Part shown: positions 52,315-61,939 of the stretch, piece after piece
Numbering within the stretch: position 1 is the stretch's first letter
How the letters are laid out: the number at the start of each line of letters is the position of its first letter
Origin: Marinobacterium_D sp050908845
GTDB taxonomy: Bacteria; Pseudomonadota; Gammaproteobacteria; Pseudomonadales; Balneatricaceae
Length of the DNA: 64,000 nt
Direction: 5' to 3'
Assembly (NCBI RefSeq): GCF_050908845.1
Contig: NZ_CP194171.1
Location: 2,480,001-2,544,000 of the forward strand
Made by a program: the position numbers and the translations under genes
Notes under the pieces: generated by a model
What the model was told of the DNA's origin: nothing
The model's database searches: none
Seen by the model: the letters and a program-made list of their open reading frames with translations, nothing else

Positions 52315-54041
52315 TGTGCCCGCTTGATGCCATCAGCAGTGCCGACCTCACCACCTACAGCATTGTCTGCGACGGTGTTGAGCTGCCGCAGCAGTATCAG
52401 CTGGAGTACATCGATATCCGGCGGGCGATAAACCGTATCGCCAGTGCGGAGCTTGCGTTTGTCGATGGCAACGCCGGGGATCAGGATTTTGCACTCAGCA
52501 GTGGCGACGCACTGAAACCTGGCGCCGAGGTGGCGATTCAACTGGGCTACGCCAATCGTAACGAAGCGGTGTTCAAGGGCGTCATCGTCAGCCAGCAGAT
52601 CAAGGTGACCCGGAGCGGCCAGTCACGCCTGATTATAGGCTGCCGCGACCGGGCCTTCGTGCTGGCTCAGGGCGAACAGTCGGCCCACTTTGCCGGCCAG
52701 AGCGACAGTGATGTGATCGCTCAACTGGCCAGCAAAGCCGGATTAGGCGCCGATATCGCCAATACCTCCGTGAACTGGACCGATCTGGTTCAACTGCGCC
52801 AGAGCGACTGGGACTTTATTATCCAGCGCGCCGAACTCAACGGTCTGCTGGTCAACACCCTGGATGGCGAACTTATCGCCCAGCCGGTTCCCCAGGCGAT
52901 GCCGGCGGGGACGCTCAGCTACGGCGTGAACGTGATCGATCTTGATCTGGAAATCGATGCCCGGTCCCAGTTCAGCAACACCGAGGCGATGGGCTGGTCC
53001 GCCGTCGAGCAGGCGAACACGACCCAGGCTGGCAGCAGCAGTGTCGCCACTTCCGGCAACCTCTCACCGGCGCAACTGGCCGGCAGCGCCGGCGATAAAA
53101 CCCGGCAGTTAAGAGCCGATGGCGATCTGGATGCCAACCTGCTGCAAAACTGGGCCAACGCCTGCGTTGACCGCCAGCACCTGGGCCAGATCCAGGGCAC
53201 CGTCACGCTGCAGGGACGCGCCAGCCTCAAGCCGGGGGAGTGGCTTCAGCTTGAGGGCTTTGGCAGCCGCTTCAATGGGCTGGTGTTTGTAAGCGGGCTG
53301 CTGCATGCGGTCTCCCGCGGTAACTGGCTGACGACCCTGCAGATCGGCCTGTCACCGGACTGGCACCGGGAGCGGCTCGGCCAGGTTGCCGGCCCAAGTG
53401 GCCTGGGATCACACCAGGGCCTGCATATCGGCAAGGTGGTAGCGCTGGCCGATGACCCCGATGGCGAAGAACGCATCCAGGTGAAGCTGATGACCCTGGG
53501 CGATGAGCACCAGGGTGTCTGGGCGCGCTGGCTGAGCATGGATGCCGGCAACCAGCGTGGTGCCGTCTTCCGTCCGGAGATCGACGATGAGGTGATCGTC
53601 GGATTTATGGATGGCGATGCAACCCAGCCGGTTGTACTCGGCGCGGTTCACTCCAGTGCCAACCCCGCACCGATTGAGGCGGAAGACGACAACCCTGAAA
53701 AGGGGTGGACCACTCGCTCGGGTATGCAGGTGCTGTTCAACGACGACGAAGTGAGCCTGCGACTGGAAACCCCGGCCGGTAACTCGATTCTGCTCAGTGA
53801 AGACGAGGAGGCGGTCAGCATTATCGATCAGCACGACAACCGCTGGGTTATGAACAGCGACGGTGTCAGCCTCAGTTCCAGTAACAAGATTCTTATTGAA
53901 AACAGCGCCGACATCGAGATCAAGGGGACCAATATCAAGCTCGATGCCAGCGCCAATATAGAGATAAAAGCGGGGGCTAATAACAGCGTTGAGGGCGGGG
54001 CGGTAACCACCGTCAAAGGCAGCCTGGTACAGATCAACTGA
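52314..54041 (+). CDS. VgrG-like spike/hub protein (Pvc8-like)
   Basis: A 575-residue fusion of the gp27-like hub (about 1-330), the gp5-like OB fold (about 360-450, KVVALADDPDGEERIQVKL) and a C-terminal beta-helix (about 500-575, repeats such as SADIEIKGTNIKLDASANIEIK). It forms the membrane-puncturing spike. I start at the ATG at 52314, with AGGGAG 7 bases upstream; a GTG one codon earlier is possible. Context shows eCIS, not type VI secretion. Confidence 0.88.
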   Translation: MCPLDAISSADLTTYSIVCDGVELPQQYQLEYIDIRRAINRIASAELAFVDGNAGDQDFALSSGDALKPGAEVAIQLGYANRNEAVFKGVIVSQQIKVTRSGQSRLIIGCRDRAFVLAQGEQSAHFAGQSDSDVIAQLASKAGLGADIANTSVNWTDLVQLRQSDWDFIIQRAELNGLLVNTLDGELIAQPVPQAMPAGTLSYGVNVIDLDLEIDARSQFSNTEAMGWSAVEQANTTQAGSSSVATSGNLSPAQLAGSAGDKTRQLRADGDLDANLLQNWANACVDRQHLGQIQGTVTLQGRASLKPGEWLQLEGFGSRFNGLVFVSGLLHAVSRGNWLTTLQIGLSPDWHRERLGQVAGPSGLGSHQGLHIGKVVALADDPDGEERIQVKLMTLGDEHQGVWARWLSMDAGNQRGAVFRPEIDDEVIVGFMDGDATQPVVLGAVHSSANPAPIEAEDDNPEKGWTTRSGMQVLFNDDEVSLRLETPAGNSILLSEDEEAVSIIDQHDNRWVMNSDGVSLSSSNKILIENSADIEIKGTNIKLDASANIEIKAGANNSVEGGAVTTVKGSLVQIN

Positions 54042-54083
54042 GGGCCGACCAGATCGATCGGCTATCGATGGAGGGAGCGAACA

Positions 54084-54374
54084 ATGCCAGCGGCAGCGCG
54101 AGTCAACGATATGCATGTTTGCCCGATGGTGAATCCGGGTCCTGCCCCCCACGTCGGCGGTCCGGTACTGCCAGCCGGTGAGCCAACGGTCTTGATCGGC
54201 GGCATGCCGGCGGCACGGGTGGGGGACCTGGCCCAGTGCAGTGGCCCACCGGACACCATTGTCAGTGGATCCGGCACGGTCATGATCGGTGGCATGCCGG
54301 CAGCGCGGATGGGGGATCCCACTGCCCACGGCGGTTCGATTATAGCGGGCGAATTCACGGTATTGATCGGCTGA
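54084..54374 (+). CDS. PAAR spike-tip protein (Pvc10-like)
   Basis: A 96-residue PAAR protein: PAARVND at the start, then repeated VLIGGMPAARVGD and MIGGMPAARMGD segments and HGG/CP metal-ligand candidates. It sharpens the spike and may carry effectors. GGAGGG lies before the ATG. Confidence 0.9.
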   Translation: MPAAARVNDMHVCPMVNPGPAPHVGGPVLPAGEPTVLIGGMPAARVGDLAQCSGPPDTIVSGSGTVMIGGMPAARMGDPTAHGGSIIAGEFTVLIG

Positions 54375-54417
54375 ACAGTCAAACCATCCGCGTAACGGCA
54401 AGGGAAGGAGAGATCAG

Positions 54418-54825
54418 GTGGCGGCAGAAGATCAGATAATCGGGAAGGGCTGGAGCTTCCCGCCGAGCTTCGATTACGCCCGTGGCGGCGTAAGGATGAC
54501 GGGCGGTATCGAGGATATACAGAACAGTCTGCTGATCATCTTTACCACCACCCTGGGCGAGCGGGTGATGCAGCCCAAATTCGGTTGCAGCCTGGAAACC
54601 CAGCTGATGGAGCCGATGAACAGCGGCACGCTGGGTTACATCCGTCACCTGCTGGAAACGGCGATCCTGTACCACGAACCGCGCATCGACGCCGAGCAGA
54701 TCATCCTGGATGTGGAATCCCAGCCCGGTACCCTGCGCATCGAGGTTCAGTACAAGGTGCGTGGCAGCAACTCCCGTTTCAACTTCGTCCACCCGTTTTA
54801 TCTGAATGAGGGGAGCGGATCGTGA
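54418..54825 (+). CDS. Baseplate protein gp25-like (Pvc9-like)
   Basis: A 135-residue GPW/gp25 protein. It has the conserved ILIIFTTTLGERVMQPKFG motif (reads NSLLIIFTTTLGERV) and links sheath to baseplate. The start is the GTG at 54418 with GGAGAG upstream. It overlaps the next gene by 4 bases. Confidence 0.9.
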   Translation: MAAEDQIIGKGWSFPPSFDYARGGVRMTGGIEDIQNSLLIIFTTTLGERVMQPKFGCSLETQLMEPMNSGTLGYIRHLLETAILYHEPRIDAEQIILDVESQPGTLRIEVQYKVRGSNSRFNFVHPFYLNEGSGS

Positions 54826-57800
54826 GTCATCCCTGTAACCGGCCCAATCCGCTCAAGCTCAGCGGTACCAGCCGTGCCGACCGCCGGCTGAAGGCGTTAC
54901 AGCCGGATCACTTCCAGGTGGATGAACGCACGTTGGCGGATTTTATCCTGTTCGCCCGTCGTTACGCCGACAATATCCGTTATTACGGTCACGACGCGCC
55001 TGAAAATGCCAGCTGGCGCCCGCTGTTTGAGCAGGACGTCAGCGTCAATCTGGCCGCGCTCGCCAGCCTGCCGCTGAGCAGTTTTCTGCAGTTCAAACAG
55101 TCATTGGTAAGTTTTCTCAAGCAGGGTGCTGGACAGCCCGATGAGGTGCTCAACGCTCATTTCACCCTCTATCTGCAGTTGCCTCTGCTGTTGCTCGATG
55201 ATCTGAGCCAGTGCTACGCGCGCCTGGCCCGCAGCGAATCCCTGGGTAAGCAGCTGGAACACTGGGCCGGGCGCGAACTCGGTAGCGACCTGCTGTTACT
55301 GAAAAGCTATCTGCTGGGCGCTGAGACGGCGCCACTGTCCGGCTTCGTGCTGGCCCCGCTGGATAGCGCGCCATTCAACACCGATCCAGATTTGCCAAGC
55401 CCGCTGCCGCTAGTGCCGGAATCGGTGCGTGAGCGGATCACTGGAGACGACTGGAACGAGACGGCAGATCGCCTGTTCGACTGTTTCGACAGCCTTAACA
55501 GCGCTGAACTGGCAGCGGTCAGTGCCGATCCGGCGCCTTATCAGTTATCGGCCACGACAGCGGAACAGATAGACGATGCCCTGCGCTACAACCTGCTGGC
55601 CGGTGCGGTTGAACGCTTATTGAGCGCGGTCAATGTGGTATTGAATCTGGCATCGGAAGCGCTGGAAGCATCGCTGCTGCGGGATGATCACAGCCCTCAC
55701 TACGGTCTCTGGCTGACCTTCCTCAAGCTCTACCAGCATCCAAAGCAATTGCTGAATCGCTTTACCCAGCGCCACCTCGATTTCTACTACCGCGACGTGT
55801 TGCAGCTGGGAGCCAGGCCTCCGCAGCCCGATCGCGCTGCTCTGGTGATCGAACTTGCCCGGCAACACGCCGAGTATCGGCTGCCGGCAGGGACCCGCTT
55901 TGATGGCGGCAAGGATGACGAAGGAAAGCAACGCGTTTACGAAATTCTCGAAGATACCCTGTTCAATCAGGCACAGATAGCCGATCTCAAGAGCTTTTAC
56001 TGTCATCAGCAGGGGAGTGAAAGCTTCGCCTATGCTGCATTGAAGACTGACACTGCGGATGGCGTCGATGCAGACCTGGATAAAGCCTACCCCCAGTGGC
56101 CGCCTTTCGGACCTGTTCATGAGAACAGCCTGGCGCAGGTCGGGATAGCGGTAGCGGACAGCAAGTTGCGCATGAGCGACGGCAGCCGCAGCATCAGGCT
56201 CAGGGTCGAGTTATCCGGCAGTGTTCCCAGCATCGTACAGCAGGTATTCGGTGCAGCACTGACCACGGAAGATGGCTGGTTAGAGCTGACAGGCAGTCAG
56301 TTCAGCGTCAATAAAAGCGGGAACGACCTTAGCTTTGTCATCACTCTGGATGGCGAGCAGCCACCGATCAGTGGTTATAACGCCGCACAGCACGGTTTTA
56401 ACTTTACCACCACCGAACCGGTGCTGCGCCTCTGGTTAAGGCCCGACTCGGGACGCTTTGCCGAGTGGCTTGGCGTCCAGACAACCGCTTTGTCGCTGCA
56501 GTGCTCGGTTCAGGGCAGCCGCAGTTACTCGCTATCGAGTAGCCAGGGCAGTATCGACCCCAGCAAACCTTTTATGCCCTTTGGCGCCCAGCCCCGGGCA
56601 AACGCGGAATTTATCATCGGTGGTCGAGAGCTGTTCTCCAAGCCCCTGCAGCGTCTGACCCTCAGGCCAAGCTGGCAGGAGCCACTAAGTCTCAACAGCC
56701 ACTACTACACCCAGGCCAACCCGTTTATGACCCGTGCCCAGGTCAGTTACCTCAAGGGCGGACAGTGGCAGAGCATCGATGATGATCTGATGCCGCTGCT
56801 GCTGCACAGTGCCAGCAGTGACACCGTGGAGCAGTTCTTCGGTCTGCTGGTGTGGGCGTTTCTGTTCGGTGCGACACCGGAGGAGATTTTTTATAACGAT
56901 GAAGGCTTTTGGGGCTACATCGCCGCATCGTTTTCGGGCCAGGGGCTGACGCTGGAGGGACTCGACACCAGCGGTGATTATGATCGGCTCAGTGATACCA
57001 GAGCTCCCGCATCGGTGGAAGGCTTTGTCCGTCTTACCCTCAAGGACAGCTTCGGGCATTTCGAATTTCCGCAGGAGAACGCATTGGCGATCATGGGACT
57101 TAACCCGGATATCGACCATTCCGAGAAGGCGGGCGTTAACTATGATGACGAGGGGCTTCCCAAGCCGCCTTACACGCCGGTCATCAGCGATCTTAAGCTC
57201 GATTATCAGACCAGCGATGACCCGCCACAACAGCTGTTTCACCAGTATCCGTTTGGCGCTGTCACTTCAAGAGGGCCGGAACTGTTTCCGGAGCTGTCGA
57301 ACCGGGGTGAACTCTATATAGGTCTGGAAAAGGCCGACCCACCCCAGTCTGTGTCCCTGCTGTTTGCCGCCGTGGAGGGCAGCGCCAACCCGCTTAAAAA
57401 TCCGGTTCAGTTGCGCTGGGATTATCTACGCGACGATGCCTGGGTGGAGATACCCGCCAACCGGGTCAGTGACAGCAGTGCGTCCCTGTCCGGTTCCGGC
57501 ATTATCGCCTTCGAACTGCCGGGCGATGCCAATACAGAGCACCGTTTGCTGCCGTCCGGTCTGCACTGGCTGAGGCTGTCGGTTGAGAGTGATCCAGACG
57601 CACTGGCCAACCTGCTGTCGATTCAGACCCAGGCGGTGGCAGTACAGCGGGTTGAGGTGGGCGCAGGCGATCGCTCCCTGGCACTACCACTGCCTGCGGG
57701 CGCTATCAGCAAACTAAAAGTGCCGGATACCGCCGTTAAAAAGATTCAGCAACCCCTGGCTTCGGCGGGAGGGGCTGCGGCGGAGTCAACGGATGATTAT

Positions 57801-58493
57801 TACCAGCGTGTGAGCGAACGCCTGCGGCATAAAAACCGAGCTGTGACCATCTGGGATTACGAGCGGCTGGTACTGCAGCAGTTCCCGCAGGTATACAAGG
57901 TGCGCTGTCTCAACCACACGGCGCTCTGTCGCGATGCGCAGAACGAGGTTGTTGCTGAAAACGGGATTCATCCGGGCTCGGTGCTGGTCGTGCCGATCCC
58001 GGTGATTGATCCCGATTCGGCCAGCGATCCTCACAGACCCTACAACACTACCCAGACCCTGGCAGCCATCGATCGCTGGTTACGCAAGCGCATTTCACCC
58101 TTCGTGAAGCTGGAGGTACAGAACCCCAATATCGAGGAGATCCAGCTGCGCTTCGAGGTGGCGTTGCGGGAGGAGATTATCGACACCGGCTTCTACCTTG
58201 AGTTACTGAACCAGGAGATTAACCGCTACCTGATGCCCTGGGCCTATGGCGGCGATGCCCAGGTGGATTTTGGCGGCAAGTGGTACAAGTCGATGCTGGT
58301 CAACTTTATCGATGAGCGCCCCTACGTGGATTACGTCAAGAATGTGATGATGTTCCACCGTACCGATATTACCTCAGCCTCCATGAGCTGGCAGAACCGG
58401 GACCTGGAGGTGGTGACCGCGAGCAGTGCAAGGTCGATTCTGGTGTCTCATCCGCAGCATGAGATCAGCGCAATTGTCGGGGTGAATGTATGA
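54822..58493 (+). CDS. Baseplate wedge protein, gp6/baseplate-J-like (Pvc11-like)
   Basis: A 1223-residue protein whose last 250 residues match the baseplate J/gp47 region (SYDDYYQRVSERLRHKNRAVT-like segment reading DDYYQRVSERLRHKNRAV, then the IEEIQLRFEVAL region). The long N-terminal part is helical and beta-rich, without signal peptide. In PVC, Pvc11 forms the baseplate wedges. GTG start overlaps the gp25 gene; the stop overlaps the next gene (ATGA). Confidence 0.85.
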   Translation: MSHPCNRPNPLKLSGTSRADRRLKALQPDHFQVDERTLADFILFARRYADNIRYYGHDAPENASWRPLFEQDVSVNLAALASLPLSSFLQFKQSLVSFLKQGAGQPDEVLNAHFTLYLQLPLLLLDDLSQCYARLARSESLGKQLEHWAGRELGSDLLLLKSYLLGAETAPLSGFVLAPLDSAPFNTDPDLPSPLPLVPESVRERITGDDWNETADRLFDCFDSLNSAELAAVSADPAPYQLSATTAEQIDDALRYNLLAGAVERLLSAVNVVLNLASEALEASLLRDDHSPHYGLWLTFLKLYQHPKQLLNRFTQRHLDFYYRDVLQLGARPPQPDRAALVIELARQHAEYRLPAGTRFDGGKDDEGKQRVYEILEDTLFNQAQIADLKSFYCHQQGSESFAYAALKTDTADGVDADLDKAYPQWPPFGPVHENSLAQVGIAVADSKLRMSDGSRSIRLRVELSGSVPSIVQQVFGAALTTEDGWLELTGSQFSVNKSGNDLSFVITLDGEQPPISGYNAAQHGFNFTTTEPVLRLWLRPDSGRFAEWLGVQTTALSLQCSVQGSRSYSLSSSQGSIDPSKPFMPFGAQPRANAEFIIGGRELFSKPLQRLTLRPSWQEPLSLNSHYYTQANPFMTRAQVSYLKGGQWQSIDDDLMPLLLHSASSDTVEQFFGLLVWAFLFGATPEEIFYNDEGFWGYIAASFSGQGLTLEGLDTSGDYDRLSDTRAPASVEGFVRLTLKDSFGHFEFPQENALAIMGLNPDIDHSEKAGVNYDDEGLPKPPYTPVISDLKLDYQTSDDPPQQLFHQYPFGAVTSRGPELFPELSNRGELYIGLEKADPPQSVSLLFAAVEGSANPLKNPVQLRWDYLRDDAWVEIPANRVSDSSASLSGSGIIAFELPGDANTEHRLLPSGLHWLRLSVESDPDALANLLSIQTQAVAVQRVEVGAGDRSLALPLPAGAISKLKVPDTAVKKIQQPLASAGGAAAESTDDYYQRVSERLRHKNRAVTIWDYERLVLQQFPQVYKVRCLNHTALCRDAQNEVVAENGIHPGSVLVVPIPVIDPDSASDPHRPYNTTQTLAAIDRWLRKRISPFVKLEVQNPNIEEIQLRFEVALREEIIDTGFYLELLNQEINRYLMPWAYGGDAQVDFGGKWYKSMLVNFIDERPYVDYVKNVMMFHRTDITSASMSWQNRDLEVVTASSARSILVSHPQHEISAIVGVNV

Positions 58494-61400
58494 AATCCAC
58501 TATGACGATCGATCCCCAGCTGCCACTGCACCCCGCGCAGGACTATGCGCGGCTGCGAGAAGAGGGGATGGAGTATATACGCCAGCTCTGCGGCCAGCTG
58601 TGGACCGACCACAACCTGCACGATCCCGGCATAACCACCCTGGAAGCACTCTGCTACGCCATCACGGACCTGGGTTACCGCACCGACTTTCCCACCGAGG
58701 ATCTGCTTACCGGCCAGGAAGGCTTTATTGCCGAACCGCAACGCTCCGGATTTTTCCCCGCCCAGCAGGCACTGACCACGACACCGTTGACGCCGCTTGA
58801 TTACCGCAAGCTGCTGCTGAAAATCGAGGGGGTCCGTAATGCCTGGATGTATCCCAGACTTGAAACTCCCGGATCCGAGCTGCCGGTTTTTGCCGATGCG
58901 TTGAGCGAACAGCTCAGTCTCAGTGCCAGCAACCTTGCGGGCGAAGCGAACGCCCCGCTGCATATCAACGGGCTTTATGATGTCTGGCTGGAACTCGAAC
59001 CTGACAGCGAGTTGGGCAGCCTGAATGAAACGGCACTGCCGCTTACTTTGCGCAGCGGTGCGTTCAAGGCGAAGACCGGGCAGCTGCTGCTGGTGACAGA
59101 TACACCCGCCGAGCGCGCTGCCTGGGCCTCGATCGAGCTGCCGGAGGATCTGTCCAGCCTGACGCTGGTGCTGACTGAGACCGGTAGCCGCTCCACACTG
59201 ATCGATTTGAGCGTCGATGACGCACCGCTGCCGCAACTTAAGTTACAGCTGGATCAACCGCTGCCGGGGGCCGTGGACGAGACGGACTGGCTGGCGCTGT
59301 TAACCGGGGATACGCTGCTGCGGCAGTTCCAACGCAAGCAGCAACGGATCGAAACCCTGTTGGGAAGGGCCCGCTGCGCCCTGCATGAAAACCGCAACCT
59401 GTGTGAAGACTACGCCAGTGTGGAGACCATCTCCGCCGATCTGGTCGCTGTCTGTGCCGATATAGAGGTGTCTCCCGGCGCGGATCTGGAGCAGGTGCAG
59501 GCCGAGGTGTATTTCGCCATCGAGCGCTACTTTAATCCGCCGGTGTCCTACTACAGTCTCAGTGAGATGCTCGACGCCGGCTTCGATGCCGAGGCGATCT
59601 TCGATGGGCCGTTTATCGATCAGCAGCTGAGCTTTGCGGGTGAGCCGGTGTTCAACAAGCCCGGCTTTCTGCGAGATGACGAGCTGGCCGGCAGTGAGCT
59701 GCGAACCATGCTTCACAGCTCCGATATCATCAACATTCTGATGGATATCCCCGATCTGGTTAACGTGAAATCCCTGCTGCTGCGCAAATATGCGCCAGAT
59801 GGCACGCCGTTAGGGGACAGCGAGCGATGGTGCCTGCCGATTCGCACGGGCCATCAGCCGGTTCTGTCACTTGGCCGTTCCAAAATCCTGTTCTTTAAAC
59901 AAGGGGTGCCGTTCATCGCCCGTCAGGCCGAGTTCGAAGCAACCCTGCGTCACCTGCGGGCCGCTGCGATCAAACAGGCTTACAGCGGGGTGGAGGAGGC
60001 GCTTTCCGTGCCGATCGGGCGCAAGCGCGATACGCTCAGCCACTATCCCGTTCAGTATGATTTCCCGGCAACCTACCAGATCGGCCAAGCGGGGCTTAAA
60101 GCCAACGCCGATCATACGCGAGTTACCCAGGCGCGGCAGTTCAAGGGCTACCTGCTGTTTTTCGAGCAGATACTGGCCGACTACCTGGCGCAGCTGGCGC
60201 ATCTGCCACAACTGTTTTCCCTCGACAGCGATCTTAACCAAAGCTATTTCAGTCAGTACCTGAATGATATTCAGGGCACGGCGCCCGGTACTCCCGGCAG
60301 CTTTGCCGCGGAGTTTTACCTTGATCCATCCCGTTTTGCCGATGTCACCGAGCGCGCTCGTCTGCGCGAAACCCCCGAGCTGATGCAAGAGCGCCGCAAC
60401 CGTCTGCTCGACCATCTATTGGCCCGGTTTGCCGAGCAGTTTACCGATTACGTGATGCTGATGGTGCGCCAGCAGGGCGACAGCCTGAAAACCAATGCGG
60501 ACCTGATCAACGACAAGATCGATTTTCTGCGCCAGCAACCGGTGCTCAGCCGTGAACGCAACCGCGCCTTCAACTACCGTCCCCAGGATCTCGCCCGGGT
60601 TTGGGATAGCACCAATGTGTCGGGGCTTGAGAAACGGGCCGCACGCCTGGCCGGTATCGACCACTACCAGCGTCGCGACCTCTCCTGTCAGCAGCTGTTG
60701 ACGACACTGATGGATACCCGCCAGACCGGTGATGAATTCAGGGTAGAGATCAAGGACGCGGATAACTTCCTGCTGTTCAAATCCTGGGAGCTGTTCGTTG
60801 ATCGTGACGCCGCCATGGCGGTGGCGTACCAGATCTATCCAGCCCTGAACAGTGATGATACCTACGTGATCGAAGCCGATGGCGATGAACATTTCGTCTG
60901 GTTTTTGCGTGCCGCAGGCCAGAGCCTGCAGCAGGACCGTCAGTATGACAGTCCGGAGGAGGCGCAAGCCGATATTGCCATAGTCAGGGCACGTTTCGCC
61001 GAGGTGCTGGCTGAAAGCCCGTCCGAAACAGAGAGCGAACCGCCCATCGAATCACCCCTGCATCCCGCCAATGTGCTCTTCGACACCCGCGAGTACGGCC
61101 GGGATCACAGGGTCGAGATCAAGGATCCGGAACAGTACATTCTTTTCAAATCCCGCGAACTGTTTGCCACGGTCGAAGAGGCGTGGCTGGTGGCCGAGAC
61201 AGTCTTCCCCGGGGTTAAAGAGATCGACAGCTACCAGATCGATGACAGCGGCGGGGCGGGCGCGGTGTTCTTCCGGCTGGCCGTTAACGGCCGGGTGCTG
61301 GTTCACGACGAGCTGTTCGATAACCGCAACGATGCCCGCCGCCGTATCGATCAGATTATCGCGCGCTATTACGAGGTACTTAAGAGCACCGTCTGCAACG

Positions 61401-61870
61401 ACGAGGGGATGTACCTGATCGAGCACCTGCTGCTACGCCCCCGTCGCGCTGACGCGGAGCTGCCGACGGTGTGCCTCGATGAGCAGGGGACGGCATGCAG
61501 TGACGAGGATCCGTTCTCCTTCAAGGCGTCGGTGATTCTGCCGTACTGGCCGCAACGGTTTCGAAACCTGGCGTTTCGCCGCTTTTTTGAAAATCTGCTG
61601 CGTGAGCAGGCACCGGCCCATATCCACCTGAAAATCTGTTGGATCGATCACTGGCAGATGGCGGCGCTGGAGCAGGCTCTGCACGCCTGGCTCGAGGCAC
61701 TTGCCAGTGAGGCTTTTGACAGCCCGCTGCTGACCGAGCGTCAAAATACCTTGATCGAGGTGTTGGGATCACTGCGCAGTGTGTACCCAACGGCGACGCT
61801 TCACGACTGCGACGATGATGACAGCGGTGCGCCGGTGCGCCTGGGCAGCACCAATCTGGGAGTGACCTGA
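58490..61870 (+). CDS. Large baseplate protein, Pvc12-like, with internal duplication
   Basis: A 1126-residue protein following Pvc11-like, as Pvc12 (gp7-like wedge) does. Residues 1-90 have the GMEYIRQLCGQLWTDHNLHDPGITTLEALCYAITDLGYRTD-type opening seen in eCIS baseplate proteins. Two similar modules of about 95 residues start near 751 and 874; both begin RVEIKD and contain a LFKSxELF motif. No signal or membrane segment. Specific baseplate position inferred by gene order. Confidence 0.75.
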   Translation: MKSTMTIDPQLPLHPAQDYARLREEGMEYIRQLCGQLWTDHNLHDPGITTLEALCYAITDLGYRTDFPTEDLLTGQEGFIAEPQRSGFFPAQQALTTTPLTPLDYRKLLLKIEGVRNAWMYPRLETPGSELPVFADALSEQLSLSASNLAGEANAPLHINGLYDVWLELEPDSELGSLNETALPLTLRSGAFKAKTGQLLLVTDTPAERAAWASIELPEDLSSLTLVLTETGSRSTLIDLSVDDAPLPQLKLQLDQPLPGAVDETDWLALLTGDTLLRQFQRKQQRIETLLGRARCALHENRNLCEDYASVETISADLVAVCADIEVSPGADLEQVQAEVYFAIERYFNPPVSYYSLSEMLDAGFDAEAIFDGPFIDQQLSFAGEPVFNKPGFLRDDELAGSELRTMLHSSDIINILMDIPDLVNVKSLLLRKYAPDGTPLGDSERWCLPIRTGHQPVLSLGRSKILFFKQGVPFIARQAEFEATLRHLRAAAIKQAYSGVEEALSVPIGRKRDTLSHYPVQYDFPATYQIGQAGLKANADHTRVTQARQFKGYLLFFEQILADYLAQLAHLPQLFSLDSDLNQSYFSQYLNDIQGTAPGTPGSFAAEFYLDPSRFADVTERARLRETPELMQERRNRLLDHLLARFAEQFTDYVMLMVRQQGDSLKTNADLINDKIDFLRQQPVLSRERNRAFNYRPQDLARVWDSTNVSGLEKRAARLAGIDHYQRRDLSCQQLLTTLMDTRQTGDEFRVEIKDADNFLLFKSWELFVDRDAAMAVAYQIYPALNSDDTYVIEADGDEHFVWFLRAAGQSLQQDRQYDSPEEAQADIAIVRARFAEVLAESPSETESEPPIESPLHPANVLFDTREYGRDHRVEIKDPEQYILFKSRELFATVEEAWLVAETVFPGVKEIDSYQIDDSGGAGAVFFRLAVNGRVLVHDELFDNRNDARRRIDQIIARYYEVLKSTVCNDEGMYLIEHLLLRPRRADAELPTVCLDEQGTACSDEDPFSFKASVILPYWPQRFRNLAFRRFFENLLREQAPAHIHLKICWIDHWQMAALEQALHAWLEALASEAFDSPLLTERQNTLIEVLGSLRSVYPTATLHDCDDDDSGAPVRLGSTNLGVT

Positions 61871-61939
61871 TTGCGCCTTATCCAAGGTTGATCGCCCGCG
61901 AAAGCGGACTCATGGGGAACAGAAAGCTGGGACAGGATT

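Noticed and set aside
52314..54374. VgrG and PAAR genes as part of a type VI secretion system
   Set aside because: Neighbours are eCIS-type (Pvc16-like cap, single-chain sheath, Pvc7-like, Pvc11/12-like); no T6SS membrane or ATPase genes are seen.
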